Shown: positions 18,821 to 28,180 of the stretch, piece after piece
Layout: each line of letters starts with the position of its first letter
Position numbering within the stretch: the stretch's first letter is position 1
DNA from: Leptolyngbyaceae cyanobacterium JSC-12
GTDB taxonomy: Bacteria > Cyanobacteriota > Cyanobacteriia > Leptolyngbyales > Leptolyngbyaceae
Reading direction: 5' to 3'
Assembly (NCBI GenBank): GCA_000309945.1
Contig: CM001633.1
Span: forward strand, 4,475,912-4,539,911
Length of the DNA stretch: 64,000 nucleotides
Made by a program: the position numbers and the translations under genes
Notes under the pieces: generated by a model
Database searches by the model: none
Told to the model about the DNA's origin: nothing
Seen by the model: the letters and a program-made list of their open reading frames with translations, nothing else

Positions 18821-19588
18821 ATGGTCACATCTCAACCTTCTCCACCAGGTTCCTTGCCTGATATGACTGCTCTCTGGCAGGAAACATTGAATTGGCATCC
18901 CTCACTGCACCAAACCCAATCCTTTCAAACGCTCTACCGCCATATCTTGGATGCCAACCGTTATTTCAACCTGACCCGCATTACAGACTCCACTGAGTTT
19001 TCTGAAAAACATTTGTGGGACTCTTTACGAGGCATTGCCACTGTCTTGCGCAATTCCACATCCCCACTCCCTGCCCCCTTTAAGGTTATCGACATTGGGA
19101 CTGGAGCTGGGTTTCCTGGCATTCCTATCGCGATCGCCCAGCCAACCTGGACAGTAACGCTGCTCGACTCCACTCGCAAGAAGATTGATTTCCTGAACCA
19201 GTTATTAGCAACTTTAAGCCTCTCCAATGCCACAGCGCTTGTTGGTCGAGCTGAAGAACTTGGGCGTGATCCCCTGCACCGCGAGCAGTATAATCTGGCA
19301 GTAATTCGGGCGGTGGCAGCGGCTCCTGTGTGTGCAGAATATGCCCTTCCTTTTTTGCAAATTGGTGGTACGGCAGTGTTGTATCGGGGACAGTGGACGG
19401 ACGCAGACACACAGTTACTAGAGAAGGCAGTCAAGATGCTAGGGGGAACGATCGCGGCAATCGAAGCCTTCAAGACACCAATTTCTCAAGGGGAGCGGCA
19501 TTGTATCTACCTGTGCAAAATCGCCCAGTCTTCACCAGACTATCCTCGTGCAACTGGTATCCCTGCCCAAAAGCCACTTGGGTCTTAA
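18821..19588 (+). CDS. rsmG: 16S rRNA (guanine527-N7)-methyltransferase RsmG
   Basis: This 255-residue protein has the GidB/RsmG core. FNLTRITDSTEFSEKHLWDSL comes first (key residues NLT-I, H--DSL). The SAM-binding loop VIDIGTGAGFPGIPIAIA lies near residue 88, TLLDSTRKKIDFL near 110 and AVIRAVA near 155. It methylates G527 of 16S rRNA in the decoding region. Its ATG follows the ATPase stop by one base, so translation is probably coupled. The final 20 residues are a variable Pro-rich tail. Confidence 0.94.
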   Translation: MVTSQPSPPGSLPDMTALWQETLNWHPSLHQTQSFQTLYRHILDANRYFNLTRITDSTEFSEKHLWDSLRGIATVLRNSTSPLPAPFKVIDIGTGAGFPGIPIAIAQPTWTVTLLDSTRKKIDFLNQLLATLSLSNATALVGRAEELGRDPLHREQYNLAVIRAVAAAPVCAEYALPFLQIGGTAVLYRGQWTDADTQLLEKAVKMLGGTIAAIEAFKTPISQGERHCIYLCKIAQSSPDYPRATGIPAQKPLGS

Positions 19589-19600
19589 GCCAAAACGCCC

Positions 19601-20515
19601 TTACGGTGTAGTTTCTGTGCTGATTTGCTCGGGTGATTGCTTAACGATCACCCTGGATAGAAGATAGGCAACCTGACTCTTGCCCTGCCAGATGTTCAGG
19701 AACAAAGCCTCGTTACCTTTAGCAACCTTGAACACCTTGCGGGTCGGTTCATCCTTTACCAGGTTGACCGTGAACTCTTTCCCAGCCAGTTCTTTCTTGA
19801 AAAATTCGCTCACTTTAGCGATCGCCCCGTTTTGTATGGTCCGGCAATTATCGCCAAATCCCAAGCCAAAACAATCTGCTTCAGAGGGTTGATAGTGGGG
19901 AAAATCAGCAAATGGTTTAACAACACTCACACTGCTATTCGTGCTTGCCACAGCAGTGGTCGTCGAAGGAATGGTTGCATCCGAACTGGTCGATGGCTCA
20001 GCAGCAGCAATACTCTCCTCAGAACTTGAACGTGTCTCTTCAGTTGGTTTTGCTTTTGAAGCGTTACTATTCGAGGCTGACGTTGATTTAGTAGCGGGAA
20101 CAGTTGCTGTATTAGAACCAACTGTGGCGGTATCAGTGGAACTGTCCGAGGCAGTGCTAGCAGCGCTGGAATCCGCGGCAGAACCACTTGATGCACTGGA
20201 GGATGAGTTCGTCGAGTCTGCAACAGTGGCAGTCTCTAACGGCGGAACGTTGACAGTTGCTTGCGGCGTTGATTTGGTTGGCTTCTCAGTAGGAATTTGC
20301 GTAACAGTAATCGGGTTTTTCTTATCGTCAGGTTCCTTCTGTGCTTCAGAAGAAGGAATTGGCAGAGCTAAGAGCGCTGCATGTAATCCCAATGCTAAGA
20401 GCATCATAGGTAACATGAGCGATCGCCCTGGTGTTAAAAACCTTTTCATCGCATCAACAAAGCCAGATGTGCTCTCGGTTTTCTCATCCGTATTCATCTT
20501 TGTTGTATTCATCAT
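19601..20515 (-). CDS. TonB-shaped membrane-anchored protein with Ser/Thr-rich linker
   Basis: This 304-residue protein has a short cytoplasmic N-terminus and one membrane helix (LMLPMMLLALGLHAALLALP, residues 33-52). A disordered Ser/Thr/Ala-rich region of about 130 residues follows. A folded C-terminal domain of about 100 residues comes last, with two Cys (ADCFGLGFGDNCRT) and LFLNIWQGKSQVAYLLSRVIV. The layout is that of TonB or related energy-transducing proteins, but I see no clear TonB_C motif. A second gene with the same LGLHALLL anchor (22965-23747) lies on the far side of the porin. It reads divergently from the porin. Confidence 0.7.
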   Translation of the reverse strand: MMNTTKMNTDEKTESTSGFVDAMKRFLTPGRSLMLPMMLLALGLHAALLALPIPSSEAQKEPDDKKNPITVTQIPTEKPTKSTPQATVNVPPLETATVADSTNSSSSASSGSAADSSAASTASDSSTDTATVGSNTATVPATKSTSASNSNASKAKPTEETRSSSEESIAAAEPSTSSDATIPSTTTAVASTNSSVSVVKPFADFPHYQPSEADCFGLGFGDNCRTIQNGAIAKVSEFFKKELAGKEFTVNLVKDEPTRKVFKVAKGNEALFLNIWQGKSQVAYLLSRVIVKQSPEQISTETTP

Positions 20516-20978
20516 CAGGTTGCAAAACTGAAAGTTGTGTTAAAAACTGAAAATCATCAGTCACATTCTGCCTAGAAAGCACATCATCAATAATGCACAC
20601 TATCTCTGCATTTTTTTAATGGTTGAAGTCGTGACCTTGAAAGTCAAAGTAATCACACGGTATTGCATCCCTTATGCGACATCAGATGTCGCATAGGATA
20701 ACAAACGAGCGCCAAAACAGGACAATATCCGAATCTTTGCGAACTGTTCAGATTAAAAACTTCTCGCAAGTAGTATTAATCCTTACCTCATCCATCAGCA
20801 ATATACAGGAATACAAGAAAAAATTTTCTATTCTCTCCTTAACCTTTTGTTAGTGCAACGTTTGTTTGGACTTAACTGCTCCAAGGTTACTGTAAGTGTA
20901 GCATCTGGTTCTTGTTAGGCTCCTAATCTTCTATTTAGTAAGGCTCGCTGCAAATTACATGGATGTGAGGATTAATTA
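20516..20978. other. Divergent promoter region of the TonB-shaped gene and the porin
   Basis: This 463-base AT-rich region lies between divergent genes. It holds the perfect 10-3-10 palindrome at 20673-20695 and presumably both promoters. No open frame is convincing. The porin leader is long (about 280 bases from the palindrome to the ATG), which would allow RNA-level control. Confidence 0.65.
20673..20695. promoter_or_regulatory. Perfect 10-3-10 palindrome, candidate operator
   Basis: TATGCGACAT, CAG, ATGTCGCATA forms an exact inverted repeat in the divergent promoter region of the 20515 and 20979 genes. Its symmetry suits a dimeric repressor or activator. It does not match the Fur/Zur box or Pho box. 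There is no T tract, so it is unlikely to be a terminator. Confidence 0.7.
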
Positions 20979-22739
20979 ATGGCTCGAGTAATTTGGAAAT
21001 CTTTATGGCTGACTCCGGTATTGATTGGAGCGGCAACACTTGCATCGACCGCGCAGGTGAACGCTCAGTCAGCGCCTTCTCAACCCTCAACCCTTGACCA
21101 AATCTCTGCTTATGGTTCAGAAGGAAGAGGCAACAGCCTGAGTCAAGTTACCTCTGTATCCCAGTTTTCGGATGTACGCCCGACGGACTGGGCATTCCAG
21201 GCGCTGCAATCTTTAGTTGAGCGCTACGGTTGTATTGTGGGTTATCCCGACAAAACCTACCGCGGCAACCGCGCCCTGACTCGCTACGAGTTCGCCGCCG
21301 GTCTGAACGCCTGCTTAGACAAGATTCAAGAATTGATTGCGGCTGCGACCGCCGATTTTGTCCGCAAAGAAGACCTAGAAGTAATTAAGCGGTTGCAAGA
21401 AGAGTTTGCAGCTGAGTTGAGTGCTCTACGAGGACGCGTCGAAGCACTGGAAGTCCGTACCGCCACTCTGGAAAAGCAACAATTTTCGACGACCACCAAA
21501 CTGGCAGGCGAAGTGATCTTCTCCGTTGCTGACACCTTTGGTGACCGCGCCATCTTCACGGGGAACGACAGTTTTCTATCGGGAGTCGATGCTAGAAACC
21601 GTCGGGACTTGGAAGACGACCGCACCGAAACCATTTTTGGTAACCGCGTTCGTCTCAGCTTCGACAGCAGCTTTACCGGACGTGACCGTCTGCGCACACG
21701 GCTGAACGCCTCCAATATCACCCCCTTTTCTGGTACATTCACAGGCACCAACGAAACCCGGCTCTCCGTCGATGGCATCACGGGTAGCGGCAATGCCGTT
21801 GAAATCGACAAACTGTTCTACCGCTTTCCAGTTGGGCAGAGTCTACGAGTCCAAATTGATGCGATTAACCTGGAATACTACGATGGCTTAGTCAGTGCTC
21901 TCAGCCCGTTTGAGAGTTCTGGGCAAGCTGCAGTATCGCGCTTTGGCCGGTTTAATCCGGTTTATCGGAGTAATGCACCCGGTAACGTAGGGTCGGCTGG
22001 GATCACGTTTGACTATGCCTTCAGCCCGCAATTGTCCTTACAGGGTGGCTTTAGTGCTGACCGTGCTAGCAATGACCCCGGCACGAAAAACGGTATCTTC
22101 AACGGGGACTTTACTGCAATTGGGCAGTTGGTCTTCCGTCCCAGCCGCGCCTTTGATATTGGCTTAACCTATGTGCGTGCATACTACCCAGGCAGCAATA
22201 CCGGCTTGGGAGCCAACCCCTTCAACCAGCCAGCCCCCAACCTCACTGGTAGCACAGGCACTGGCTATGCTGCCAATCCCTTTGCTGGGGAAGCGACTGC
22301 GAGCAATAACTTTGCTGCTCAGGTGCAATGGCGCTTGACTCCAGCGATTACCATCGGTGGTTGGTATGGTTATAGTTTTGCTGGTAATCGGCGTACCAGT
22401 GAAGAAGCTCGGATTCAGAACTGGGCGGCGTTCCTGGCATTCCCGGATTTAGGTCGTAAAGGCAACCTGGGTGGCATTTTGTTTGGGATGCAGCCTCGCG
22501 TAGTCGATAATGACTTCCGTGCTCGTTTCACGACTGGACCAAACCGGGGCTTGCCGAACCCGAACATCCGGCGGCGCTTGGATGAAGATCCTCCATTCCA
22601 CCTTGAAGCCTTCTATCGCTTCCGGGTCAATGACAATATTTCGATTACCCCAGGTGCGTTTGTTTTGTTCAATCCTGAAGGGAACAGTGCCAATGACACT
22701 CAGTTTGTGGGTGTCATCCGCACAACCTTTACGTTCTAA
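20979..22739 (+). CDS. Iron-uptake-type SLH/OprB porin
   Basis: This 586-residue outer-membrane protein opens with a signal peptide (cleavage near NAQS, residue 30). An SLH domain follows (about residues 63-115: FSDVRPTDWAFQALQSLVERYG, key parts DVRPTDWAFQAL and LTRYEFAAGL) that binds the cell wall. A coiled-coil segment (EDLEVIKRLQEEFAAELSALRGRVEALE, about 130-165) comes next. The rest is a beta-barrel of the OprB type, ending in TFTF with a terminal aromatic residue. Cyanobacterial members carry inorganic ions, including iron, across the outer membrane. It lies between two TonB-shaped genes. Confidence 0.93.
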   Translation: MARVIWKSLWLTPVLIGAATLASTAQVNAQSAPSQPSTLDQISAYGSEGRGNSLSQVTSVSQFSDVRPTDWAFQALQSLVERYGCIVGYPDKTYRGNRALTRYEFAAGLNACLDKIQELIAAATADFVRKEDLEVIKRLQEEFAAELSALRGRVEALEVRTATLEKQQFSTTTKLAGEVIFSVADTFGDRAIFTGNDSFLSGVDARNRRDLEDDRTETIFGNRVRLSFDSSFTGRDRLRTRLNASNITPFSGTFTGTNETRLSVDGITGSGNAVEIDKLFYRFPVGQSLRVQIDAINLEYYDGLVSALSPFESSGQAAVSRFGRFNPVYRSNAPGNVGSAGITFDYAFSPQLSLQGGFSADRASNDPGTKNGIFNGDFTAIGQLVFRPSRAFDIGLTYVRAYYPGSNTGLGANPFNQPAPNLTGSTGTGYAANPFAGEATASNNFAAQVQWRLTPAITIGGWYGYSFAGNRRTSEEARIQNWAAFLAFPDLGRKGNLGGILFGMQPRVVDNDFRARFTTGPNRGLPNPNIRRRLDEDPPFHLEAFYRFRVNDNISITPGAFVLFNPEGNSANDTQFVGVIRTTFTF

Positions 22740-22751
22740 CATCTGAGTTTT

Positions 22752-22790
22752 CTGTGAGGCAGCTTTGGTTACCCAAATATTGCCTCACAG
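22752..22790 (+). terminator. First hairpin after the porin gene
   Basis: CTGTGAGGCA (22752-22761) pairs perfectly with TGCCTCACAG (22781-22790), 12 bases after the porin stop. It lacks a U tract, so it may protect the mRNA 3' end while the next hairpin terminates. Confidence 0.6.
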
Positions 22791-22827
22791 GGCTAAATTC
22801 TACTTTCTCACACCAACTTACTCAAAG

Positions 22828-22852
22828 AGCTGCCTAAATGGGCAGCTTTTTT
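22828..22852 (+). terminator. Rho-independent terminator of the porin
   Basis: AGCTGCC (22828-22834) and GGCAGCT (22841-22847) form a stem with a 6-base loop, followed by a run of six T. This is the likely transcript end of the porin gene. Confidence 0.88.
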
Positions 22853-22964
22853 GGGTTTAAGGGAGGTGTATTGTGATTACCGAAGCTGAATAAACAGATC
22901 GACCAGATATAGCCTGGCTTGGTCTATCTTAACCAGGACTTACCCAGAAGGAATGGATGCTGAT

Positions 22965-23747
22965 TTAACCTGGTTCTCGATTCCAAAGCACAATCAATGT
23001 ACCTGCACCTAACTGTGCCCGCACTAAGCTAACGTAACGAACAAAGTTGCCTTTCTTGAACTGGTAAACTGCGCTATCAGCATATTCAGGTTTTGGGGTA
23101 ATCGTGTAATCCGAATACAACTTAACGAGTTGGTTGTAAACGTCGTCTGGCTTTTGGAAAGAAATATATTCAACCCCAACAACGCCAGGCTTGCCTAACT
23201 CCTTGATGGGGTCTTTGTAAAAGTATTCTGGATTGGGAAACAAGGTAGAGGAAACAGGATCAGTCACTTCTCGCCCTTCTAGCCCTTGTAAGCGCTTTAC
23301 GAATACCTGCTCTTCTTGGGTAAGCTTTGGTGCTTGCCCGGCAGGACTAGCGTTGCTTACTTGAGGGGGGACTGTAGAAGAAGGTACTGTAGAAGAAGGT
23401 TGAGCTTTGGGAGCTTCTCTTTTGGCAACTGGTGAAGGAGATGCTTTTGGCTGAGAGGGGGGAGGAGAAGGGGAGAGGGATGGAGACGCTTTTACAACCA
23501 GTGAAGACTGAGACGCAACTCGTCGAGGTTCTGGTTTCTTCTCAGGAGTTTGCTTTTCTGGAGGCTTTACCGTTGTTAAGCGGGTTAACTGAACAGATTC
23601 TCCCTCTTCTTCGGAGTTTTGCTTTTGGGATTGCAGGGGCGCAAATAGCAAAAGAGCATGCAGCCCCAGAGCAATGAATAACATAGGAGCCCAGACAGAG
23701 CGCCATGAAATGGTAATTTTCTTGTAATTGGCACGAGTTGAAGGCAT
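22965..23747 (-). CDS. TonB-shaped membrane-anchored protein with Pro/Ser-rich linker
   Basis: This 260-residue protein has an anchor (APMLFIALGLHALLLFAP, residues 20-37). A Glu-rich patch and then a Pro/Lys/Ser-rich linker rich in SPSP and KPEP follow. A folded C-terminal domain of about 110 residues starts at LTQEEQVFVKRLQGLEG and ends in LGAGTLIVLWNREP. The anchor is nearly identical to that of the 19601-20515 gene, and both point to the same porin from opposite sides. Function is not recognised; a periplasm-spanning link to outer-membrane transport is an inference. Confidence 0.7.
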   Translation of the reverse strand: MPSTRANYKKITISWRSVWAPMLFIALGLHALLLFAPLQSQKQNSEEEGESVQLTRLTTVKPPEKQTPEKKPEPRRVASQSSLVVKASPSLSPSPPPSQPKASPSPVAKREAPKAQPSSTVPSSTVPPQVSNASPAGQAPKLTQEEQVFVKRLQGLEGREVTDPVSSTLFPNPEYFYKDPIKELGKPGVVGVEYISFQKPDDVYNQLVKLYSDYTITPKPEYADSAVYQFKKGNFVRYVSLVRAQLGAGTLIVLWNREPG

Positions 23748-23865
23748 AGAGCGTCTTCTTGAGAGCTTAGAGGAGCTAAATCAATGACGATCGCCTTCAG
23801 TGTAACCAATCGCAACAGTTATTTAAAGTTTGTAATGCATCGACTTGTCAAAAACTGTCCTATGC

Positions 23866-24666
23866 TTAACCGAACCGTCCACTAACATAATCTTGAGTAC
23901 GCTTATGAGCAGGTTGATTAAATAGAATACTGGTTTGGTTGAACTCCAGCAACTCTCCTAAGTACATAAAAGCAGTGTAGTCAGACAACCGAGCTGCCTG
24001 CTGCATACTGTGAGTCACAATCAAGATAGTGACTTGTTGCTTTAGTTCGTTGACCAGATCCTCGATGCTGGCAGTAGCGATCGGGTCTAAAGCAGAAGTT
24101 GGTTCGTCAAACAAAACAATATCTGGATCAGTCGCGATCGCTCGAGCAATACACAACCGCTGCTGTTGCCCACCAGAGAGCATATAGGCAGAGTCTTTTA
24201 AACGATCTTTGACCTCATCCCAAAGAGCAGCACTTTTCAACGCTTGCTCCACCTTTTCATCCATTGCATTCCGTTTGGTCAAACCTTGAACCCGTAAGCC
24301 ATACGCCACGTTTTCATAAATTGACTTGGGGAATGGATTGGGGCGTTGGAACACCATACTAATGCGCATCCGGACTTCAATCGGATCAACCTTCTTGCCC
24401 AGAATGTTGACATCATCCATCAGAATTTCGCCACCATAGCGATTCCCCGGATACAGATCATGCATCCGGTTAAAACATCTGAGCAAGGTGGTTTTCCCAC
24501 AACCAGAAGGACCAATCAGTGCAGTCACTTTATGCTCAGGAACCATCATGTTGATATTTTTCAGCGCATGGGCGGTCCCTCCATAGTAAAAGTCCAAATT
24601 GCGAACCTCGGCTTTGGGATCGATCGCTGAAAAATTGAGTACACGAGATGCAACATCTTCTACCAT
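23866..24666 (-). CDS. pstB: Phosphate ABC transporter ATP-binding protein PstB
   Basis: This 266-residue ABC ATPase has Walker [20 protein letters not shown], the PstB-specific Q-loop [19 protein letters not shown], signature [16 protein letters not shown], Walker [15 protein letters not shown] and switch His in VTHSMQQA. It powers high-affinity phosphate import with PstC and PstA. The start overlaps pstA by 7 bases, so translation is coupled. It is the last gene of the pst unit; no phoU follows. Confidence 0.97.
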   Translation of the reverse strand: MVEDVASRVLNFSAIDPKAEVRNLDFYYGGTAHALKNINMMVPEHKVTALIGPSGCGKTTLLRCFNRMHDLYPGNRYGGEILMDDVNILGKKVDPIEVRMRISMVFQRPNPFPKSIYENVAYGLRVQGLTKRNAMDEKVEQALKSAALWDEVKDRLKDSAYMLSGGQQQRLCIARAIATDPDIVLFDEPTSALDPIATASIEDLVNELKQQVTILIVTHSMQQAARLSDYTAFMYLGELLEFNQTSILFNQPAHKRTQDYVSGRFG

Positions 24667-25598
24667 TTGATGCCCTTCCGAAAACGATAGCGGAGATAAA
24701 TAGCTAAACCATTCAATGTCAAAGTCATGAAAATCAGGATTACACCCGCTGCTGCCGCATTTACCTGAAACTCCTGCTCAGGTCGTGACACCCAGTTAAA
24801 CATTTGAATAGGCATCACGGTAAACGGAGCCTTGAGCCATTCAAATGAAATAAATGGAAACTCAGCCTTAATGGGGGATGGCGGGAGAAAGGCAATAAAA
24901 GTGAGTGCCCCAATCGTAATCAACGGAGCCGTTTCACCGATCGCCCGAGACAAACCAATGATAATTCCAGTTAGAATACTGCCAAATGAATAAGGCAGAA
25001 TGTGATCCCAAATCATCTGCCACCTACTAGCACCCAACGCGTAGGCAGCTTCTCGCAAAAGACTGGGAATTGCCCGCAAAGCTTCCCGCGTCGTCACAAT
25101 CACAATCGGCAAAATCAAGAGTGCCAGAGTCAACCCTGCAGTCAAGATACTTTCGCCTAATCCCAAAGTCTGGTTAAAAAAGCCCAGCGCCAGAAGCCCG
25201 TAAACAATCGACGGAACCCCTGCTAAATTCGTGACGTTAATTTCAATCAAGGCAGATATCCAATTCTTGGGGGCGTATTCCTCCAAGTAAATTCCAGCAG
25301 CAACTCCCACCGGAATAGCAATGATCATGGTGGCTAGCATAACCAGCAACGAACCTATCCAGGCAGCTAAGATTCCAGCCTCCAGAGGATTGCTACTAGG
25401 GAAAGAGGTGAAGAACTGCCAGGTAAGACGAGGAGCACCCTGGACAACCAGGCTTAAAACCAGGGATAACAGAGCGATCAACGCAACAAAAAGCACCAGT
25501 ATGCCTAAGATGGAGAAGGCACTACTAATAACTTGCCGCCGTGAAACATTGTCGTGGAGTTGGGTAACTTCCTTTTGTGAGAGTTCAAGTTGTGCCAT
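24660..25598 (-). CDS. pstA: Phosphate ABC transporter permease PstA
   Basis: This 312-residue inner-membrane permease has six predicted membrane segments. The EAA-type cytoplasmic loop [30 protein letters not shown] near residues 170-200 (key parts EAAYALGAS and HILP) contacts Pst[18 protein letters not shown] near 220 is typical of PstA. It forms the translocation pore with PstC, which ends three bases upstream. Confidence 0.96.
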   Translation of the reverse strand: MAQLELSQKEVTQLHDNVSRRQVISSAFSILGILVLFVALIALLSLVLSLVVQGAPRLTWQFFTSFPSSNPLEAGILAAWIGSLLVMLATMIIAIPVGVAAGIYLEEYAPKNWISALIEINVTNLAGVPSIVYGLLALGFFNQTLGLGESILTAGLTLALLILPIVIVTTREALRAIPSLLREAAYALGASRWQMIWDHILPYSFGSILTGIIIGLSRAIGETAPLITIGALTFIAFLPPSPIKAEFPFISFEWLKAPFTVMPIQMFNWVSRPEQEFQVNAAAAGVILIFMTLTLNGLAIYLRYRFRKGIKW

Positions 25599-25601
25599 TG
25601 G

Positions 25602-26588
25602 TTAATAGCTCTCCCGGAAGCGTTTTGTTAGAAAGTAGCCAATCACGTTGAAGACGAGGGTAATTAACACCAGCAGCAAACCAACTGCGAAAATACTTTG
25701 ATATTCGATCGTTCCATGGGGTAAGTCTCCTAAGCTAACCTGAACAATATAAGCGGTCATGGTGGCAGCAGAATCGAATGGGTTAAAGGTGAAGTTAGGC
25801 TGCAATCCAGCCGCGATCGCTACAATCATCGTCTCCCCAACCGCCCGGGAAATCCCCAAAATCACCGCTGCCATGATCCCAGAAATCGCAGCCGGTAAAA
25901 CGACCTTAAGCGCAGTTTGTAGCTTGGTTGCACCCGTTGCGTAAGACCCTTCTCGCAACCCAGCGGGAACGGCTCGCATTGCGTCTTCACTAATGGAACT
26001 GATCGTTGGCGTAATCATCAATCCCATCACAATCCCAGGTCCTAGCATATTAAAACCCGCCAGTTCCACTGGAAAAGTATCAGGCCAAACCTCAGCTAGA
26101 GTGGGACCAACAAAGCTATAAAGCCATTGCAAAATTGGCGTGACTAGTAACAGAGCGAAATACCCATAGACTACTGTTGGAACTGCTGCCAGCAACTCCA
26201 GAATTGGCTTGACCGTTTCTCGCAATTTCGCTCCAGCAAATTCGCTTAGATAAACCGCCGCAATCAGCCCCATCGGAACTGCTACGAACAGAGCAATAAT
26301 TGAAGTGGTCAATGTTCCAGACACCAGCGGCAAAATTCCGTACCCCGGTGGCTCAAACAATGGCGACCAATCCTTACTGGTCAAAAATTCAACAATCGAA
26401 ACATGGCTAAAGAATTGGATTGACTCTGCAATCAGGATTTCCATAATGGCAAGCGTTGCCGCTACACAGGAAAACCCAGCCAGAAATAAAACAAACCCTA
26501 TCGCCCGTTCTCGAAATTCACGGGATCGCTTACTTTTTGTAAATCGCTCGACTTGATTTGGCTCTCGAGGCTCTGCCGTCGTACTCAT
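25602..26588 (-). CDS. pstC: Phosphate ABC transporter permease PstC
   Basis: This permease of about 328 residues is counted from MSTTAEP at 26588. It has six membrane segments, the loop EDAMRAVPAGLREGSYATGATKLQTALKVVLP (key parts REGSYATGATK, VLPAA) and GISRAVGETMIVAIA. An open frame reaches further upstream to 26729, but those 47 residues are unlike PstC and would start inside a hairpin region. It is separated from pstS by about 210 bases containing a strong stem-loop. Confidence 0.95.
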   Translation of the reverse strand: MSTTAEPREPNQVERFTKSKRSREFRERAIGFVLFLAGFSCVAATLAIMEILIAESIQFFSHVSIVEFLTSKDWSPLFEPPGYGILPLVSGTLTTSIIALFVAVPMGLIAAVYLSEFAGAKLRETVKPILELLAAVPTVVYGYFALLLVTPILQWLYSFVGPTLAEVWPDTFPVELAGFNMLGPGIVMGLMITPTISSISEDAMRAVPAGLREGSYATGATKLQTALKVVLPAAISGIMAAVILGISRAVGETMIVAIAAGLQPNFTFNPFDSAATMTAYIVQVSLGDLPHGTIEYQSIFAVGLLLVLITLVFNVIGYFLTKRFRESY

Positions 26589-26760
26589 TTTGATTCGGTA
26601 AAGAACTAAAGCCAGTATCTGAATGCCTAGCTTCTGAACAAATACTGAACAAATAAAATAATAAACCTCATTCACGCCTAACCTGGTTAGGTTGCTTTGA
26701 GAGAAACCTTTGGGTTTTGAGTTAGGCATGATTTAACAAACCAACACGTTAATCAAGTTG

Positions 26761-26786
26761 AAAGGGGTACAAAGCTGTACCCCTTT
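26761..26786 (-). promoter_or_regulatory. Stem-loop between pstS and pstC
   Basis: An 11-bp perfect stem (26761-26771 with 26776-26786) and a 4-base loop lie 16 bases past the pstS stop. No U tract follows, so it is a weak terminator or an mRNA-stabilising hairpin. Either would let pstS be made in excess over the permease genes, as is usual for binding proteins. Confidence 0.75.
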
Positions 26787-26802
26787 ACCTGGTTCCTGTC
26801 TG

Positions 26803-27810
26803 TTAGTTTTTCAGTTCACGAGTAATCAAATCGTTAATCTTGAGACCAACGGCTTCTTCACCCCCAAAGATGGTACCCGTCTTGCCTGCATTAAAGCGCT
26901 TTGCAATTTCTGTGTAAGCATTAGCTGGTAAAGGAACGTATCTCACAGCTCTTGCTGCATTACCAGCATTCTTCAGGTAGTAATCTACGAAGCGCTTCAC
27001 TTCAGGCTTCTTAGCAGAGGCAGCGTTGACGTAGATAAAGATAGGACGAGACAAAGGCGTGTAGGCACCGCTAATCACATTGGCAGCCGAGGGAGCTACG
27101 CCATTGATCTTAACTGACTTCAGACGATTTTTGTTGGCTTCGTAATATGCCAAACCAAAATAGCCCAACGCACCTTTGTCACGAGAAACACCCTGTACAA
27201 GCACGTTGTCATCTTCACTAGCAGTGAAGTCTTTACGGCTAGCTTTGGACTTACCGTTAATCGCTTCGGTGAAGTAGTCAAAAGTACCAGAGTCAGCACC
27301 CGGTCCAAACAGTTTCAGGGGTTGGTTGGGGAAGCCAGAGCGCACTTCTCTCCAGTTGTTAACAGTACTGTTCGGCTCCCAAATCTTCTTCAGTTCAGCT
27401 GGAGTCATGTCGGTTGCCCAATTGTTGGCGGGGTTGACAACCACTGTCAATGCGTCATAAGCAATAGGCAGCTCGATGTAGCTGATGCCTTTTGCTCTAC
27501 AAGCATCCATTTCTTTCTTCAGAATGGGGCGAGATGCATTAGAAACATCGGTTTCACCAGCGCAGAACTTCTTGAATCCGCCACCTGTACCCGAAATCCC
27601 GACAGTTACTTTGGTCCCGGTAGCCTTCTGAAAATCTTCGGCAATTTTTTCGGTAATCGGGTAAACCGTACTGGAACCATCCACTTTGACGGTACTACCC
27701 TGAGAGTTCACCGCAGCCACGGACAGCCCAATCACAGCAACAGTTGCTGCAGTTGCACTAACGAGCGTGGTGAAGCGGCTTGGCACAAGCTTCACATTAT
27801 TGACCACCAT
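26803..27810 (-). CDS. pstS: Phosphate-binding protein PstS
   Basis: Counted from MVVNNVKL at 27810 this is a 335-residue periplasmic binding protein with a signal peptide ([20 protein letters not shown]). It has [39 protein letters not shown] and [17 protein letters not shown], the loops that hold phosphate. SPAEL-type [11 protein letters not shown] also matches. It delivers phosphate to PstCAB. A longer frame to 27843 exists but precedes a less natural signal peptide. Three CTTAACC-type half-sites lie upstream (27869-27963). Confidence 0.95.
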   Translation of the reverse strand: MVVNNVKLVPSRFTTLVSATAATVAVIGLSVAAVNSQGSTVKVDGSSTVYPITEKIAEDFQKATGTKVTVGISGTGGGFKKFCAGETDVSNASRPILKKEMDACRAKGISYIELPIAYDALTVVVNPANNWATDMTPAELKKIWEPNSTVNNWREVRSGFPNQPLKLFGPGADSGTFDYFTEAINGKSKASRKDFTASEDDNVLVQGVSRDKGALGYFGLAYYEANKNRLKSVKINGVAPSAANVISGAYTPLSRPIFIYVNAASAKKPEVKRFVDYYLKNAGNAARAVRYVPLPANAYTEIAKRFNAGKTGTIFGGEEAVGLKINDLITRELKN

Positions 27811-27868
27811 AGTTTTGCTCCAGAAGATTAAATGTTCAGTCAAACATCAGGTATCACCATACTGGTTT

Positions 27869-27963
27869 AGGGTTAAGAGCCAGTGATATTAGATTATGGT
27901 TTAGTTATCTAAGGGTTAAATTTTTCTAGAAAATGGGTCTGGAAATCTTAATTAAAGGTTAAG
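27869..27963 (-). promoter_or_regulatory. Three Pho-box-like half-sites upstream of pstS
   Basis: On the minus strand, CTTAACCCT (27877-27869), TTTAACCCT (27920-27912) and CTTAACCTT (27963-27955) resemble the cyanobacterial Pho-box repeat PyTTAAPyPyT. They start exactly 43 bases apart, about four helical turns. Classical Pho boxes have units 11 bases apart, so binding by the PhoB-type regulator is likely but the layout is unusual. Confidence 0.55.
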
Positions 27964-28180
27964 AAAAGATCAGGGTAGTTGTGAGGTCTGTTTGGATCAG
28001 CGATTGCTGGTTTGAGCAATCCTTGTGTGTCAGACATTTCAGCTTCTTGATAGTGATCTCGCTCAGCCGAATTTCCTCGGTTTAACATAGAAGATGCATT
28101 GCTCGCGTTAAGTTGCGCTATGGCAGCGTTTTTTTAGCAACGAGTGAATCTGGAAAGAGTGGAACTGGCAAGTTATTTTC

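Noticed and set aside
19941-20531. Open frame of 196 codons antisense to the TonB-shaped gene
   Set aside because: The opposite strand encodes a Ser/Thr-rich repeat, whose complement reads as an Ala/Val/Glu-rich protein. It is a composition artefact.
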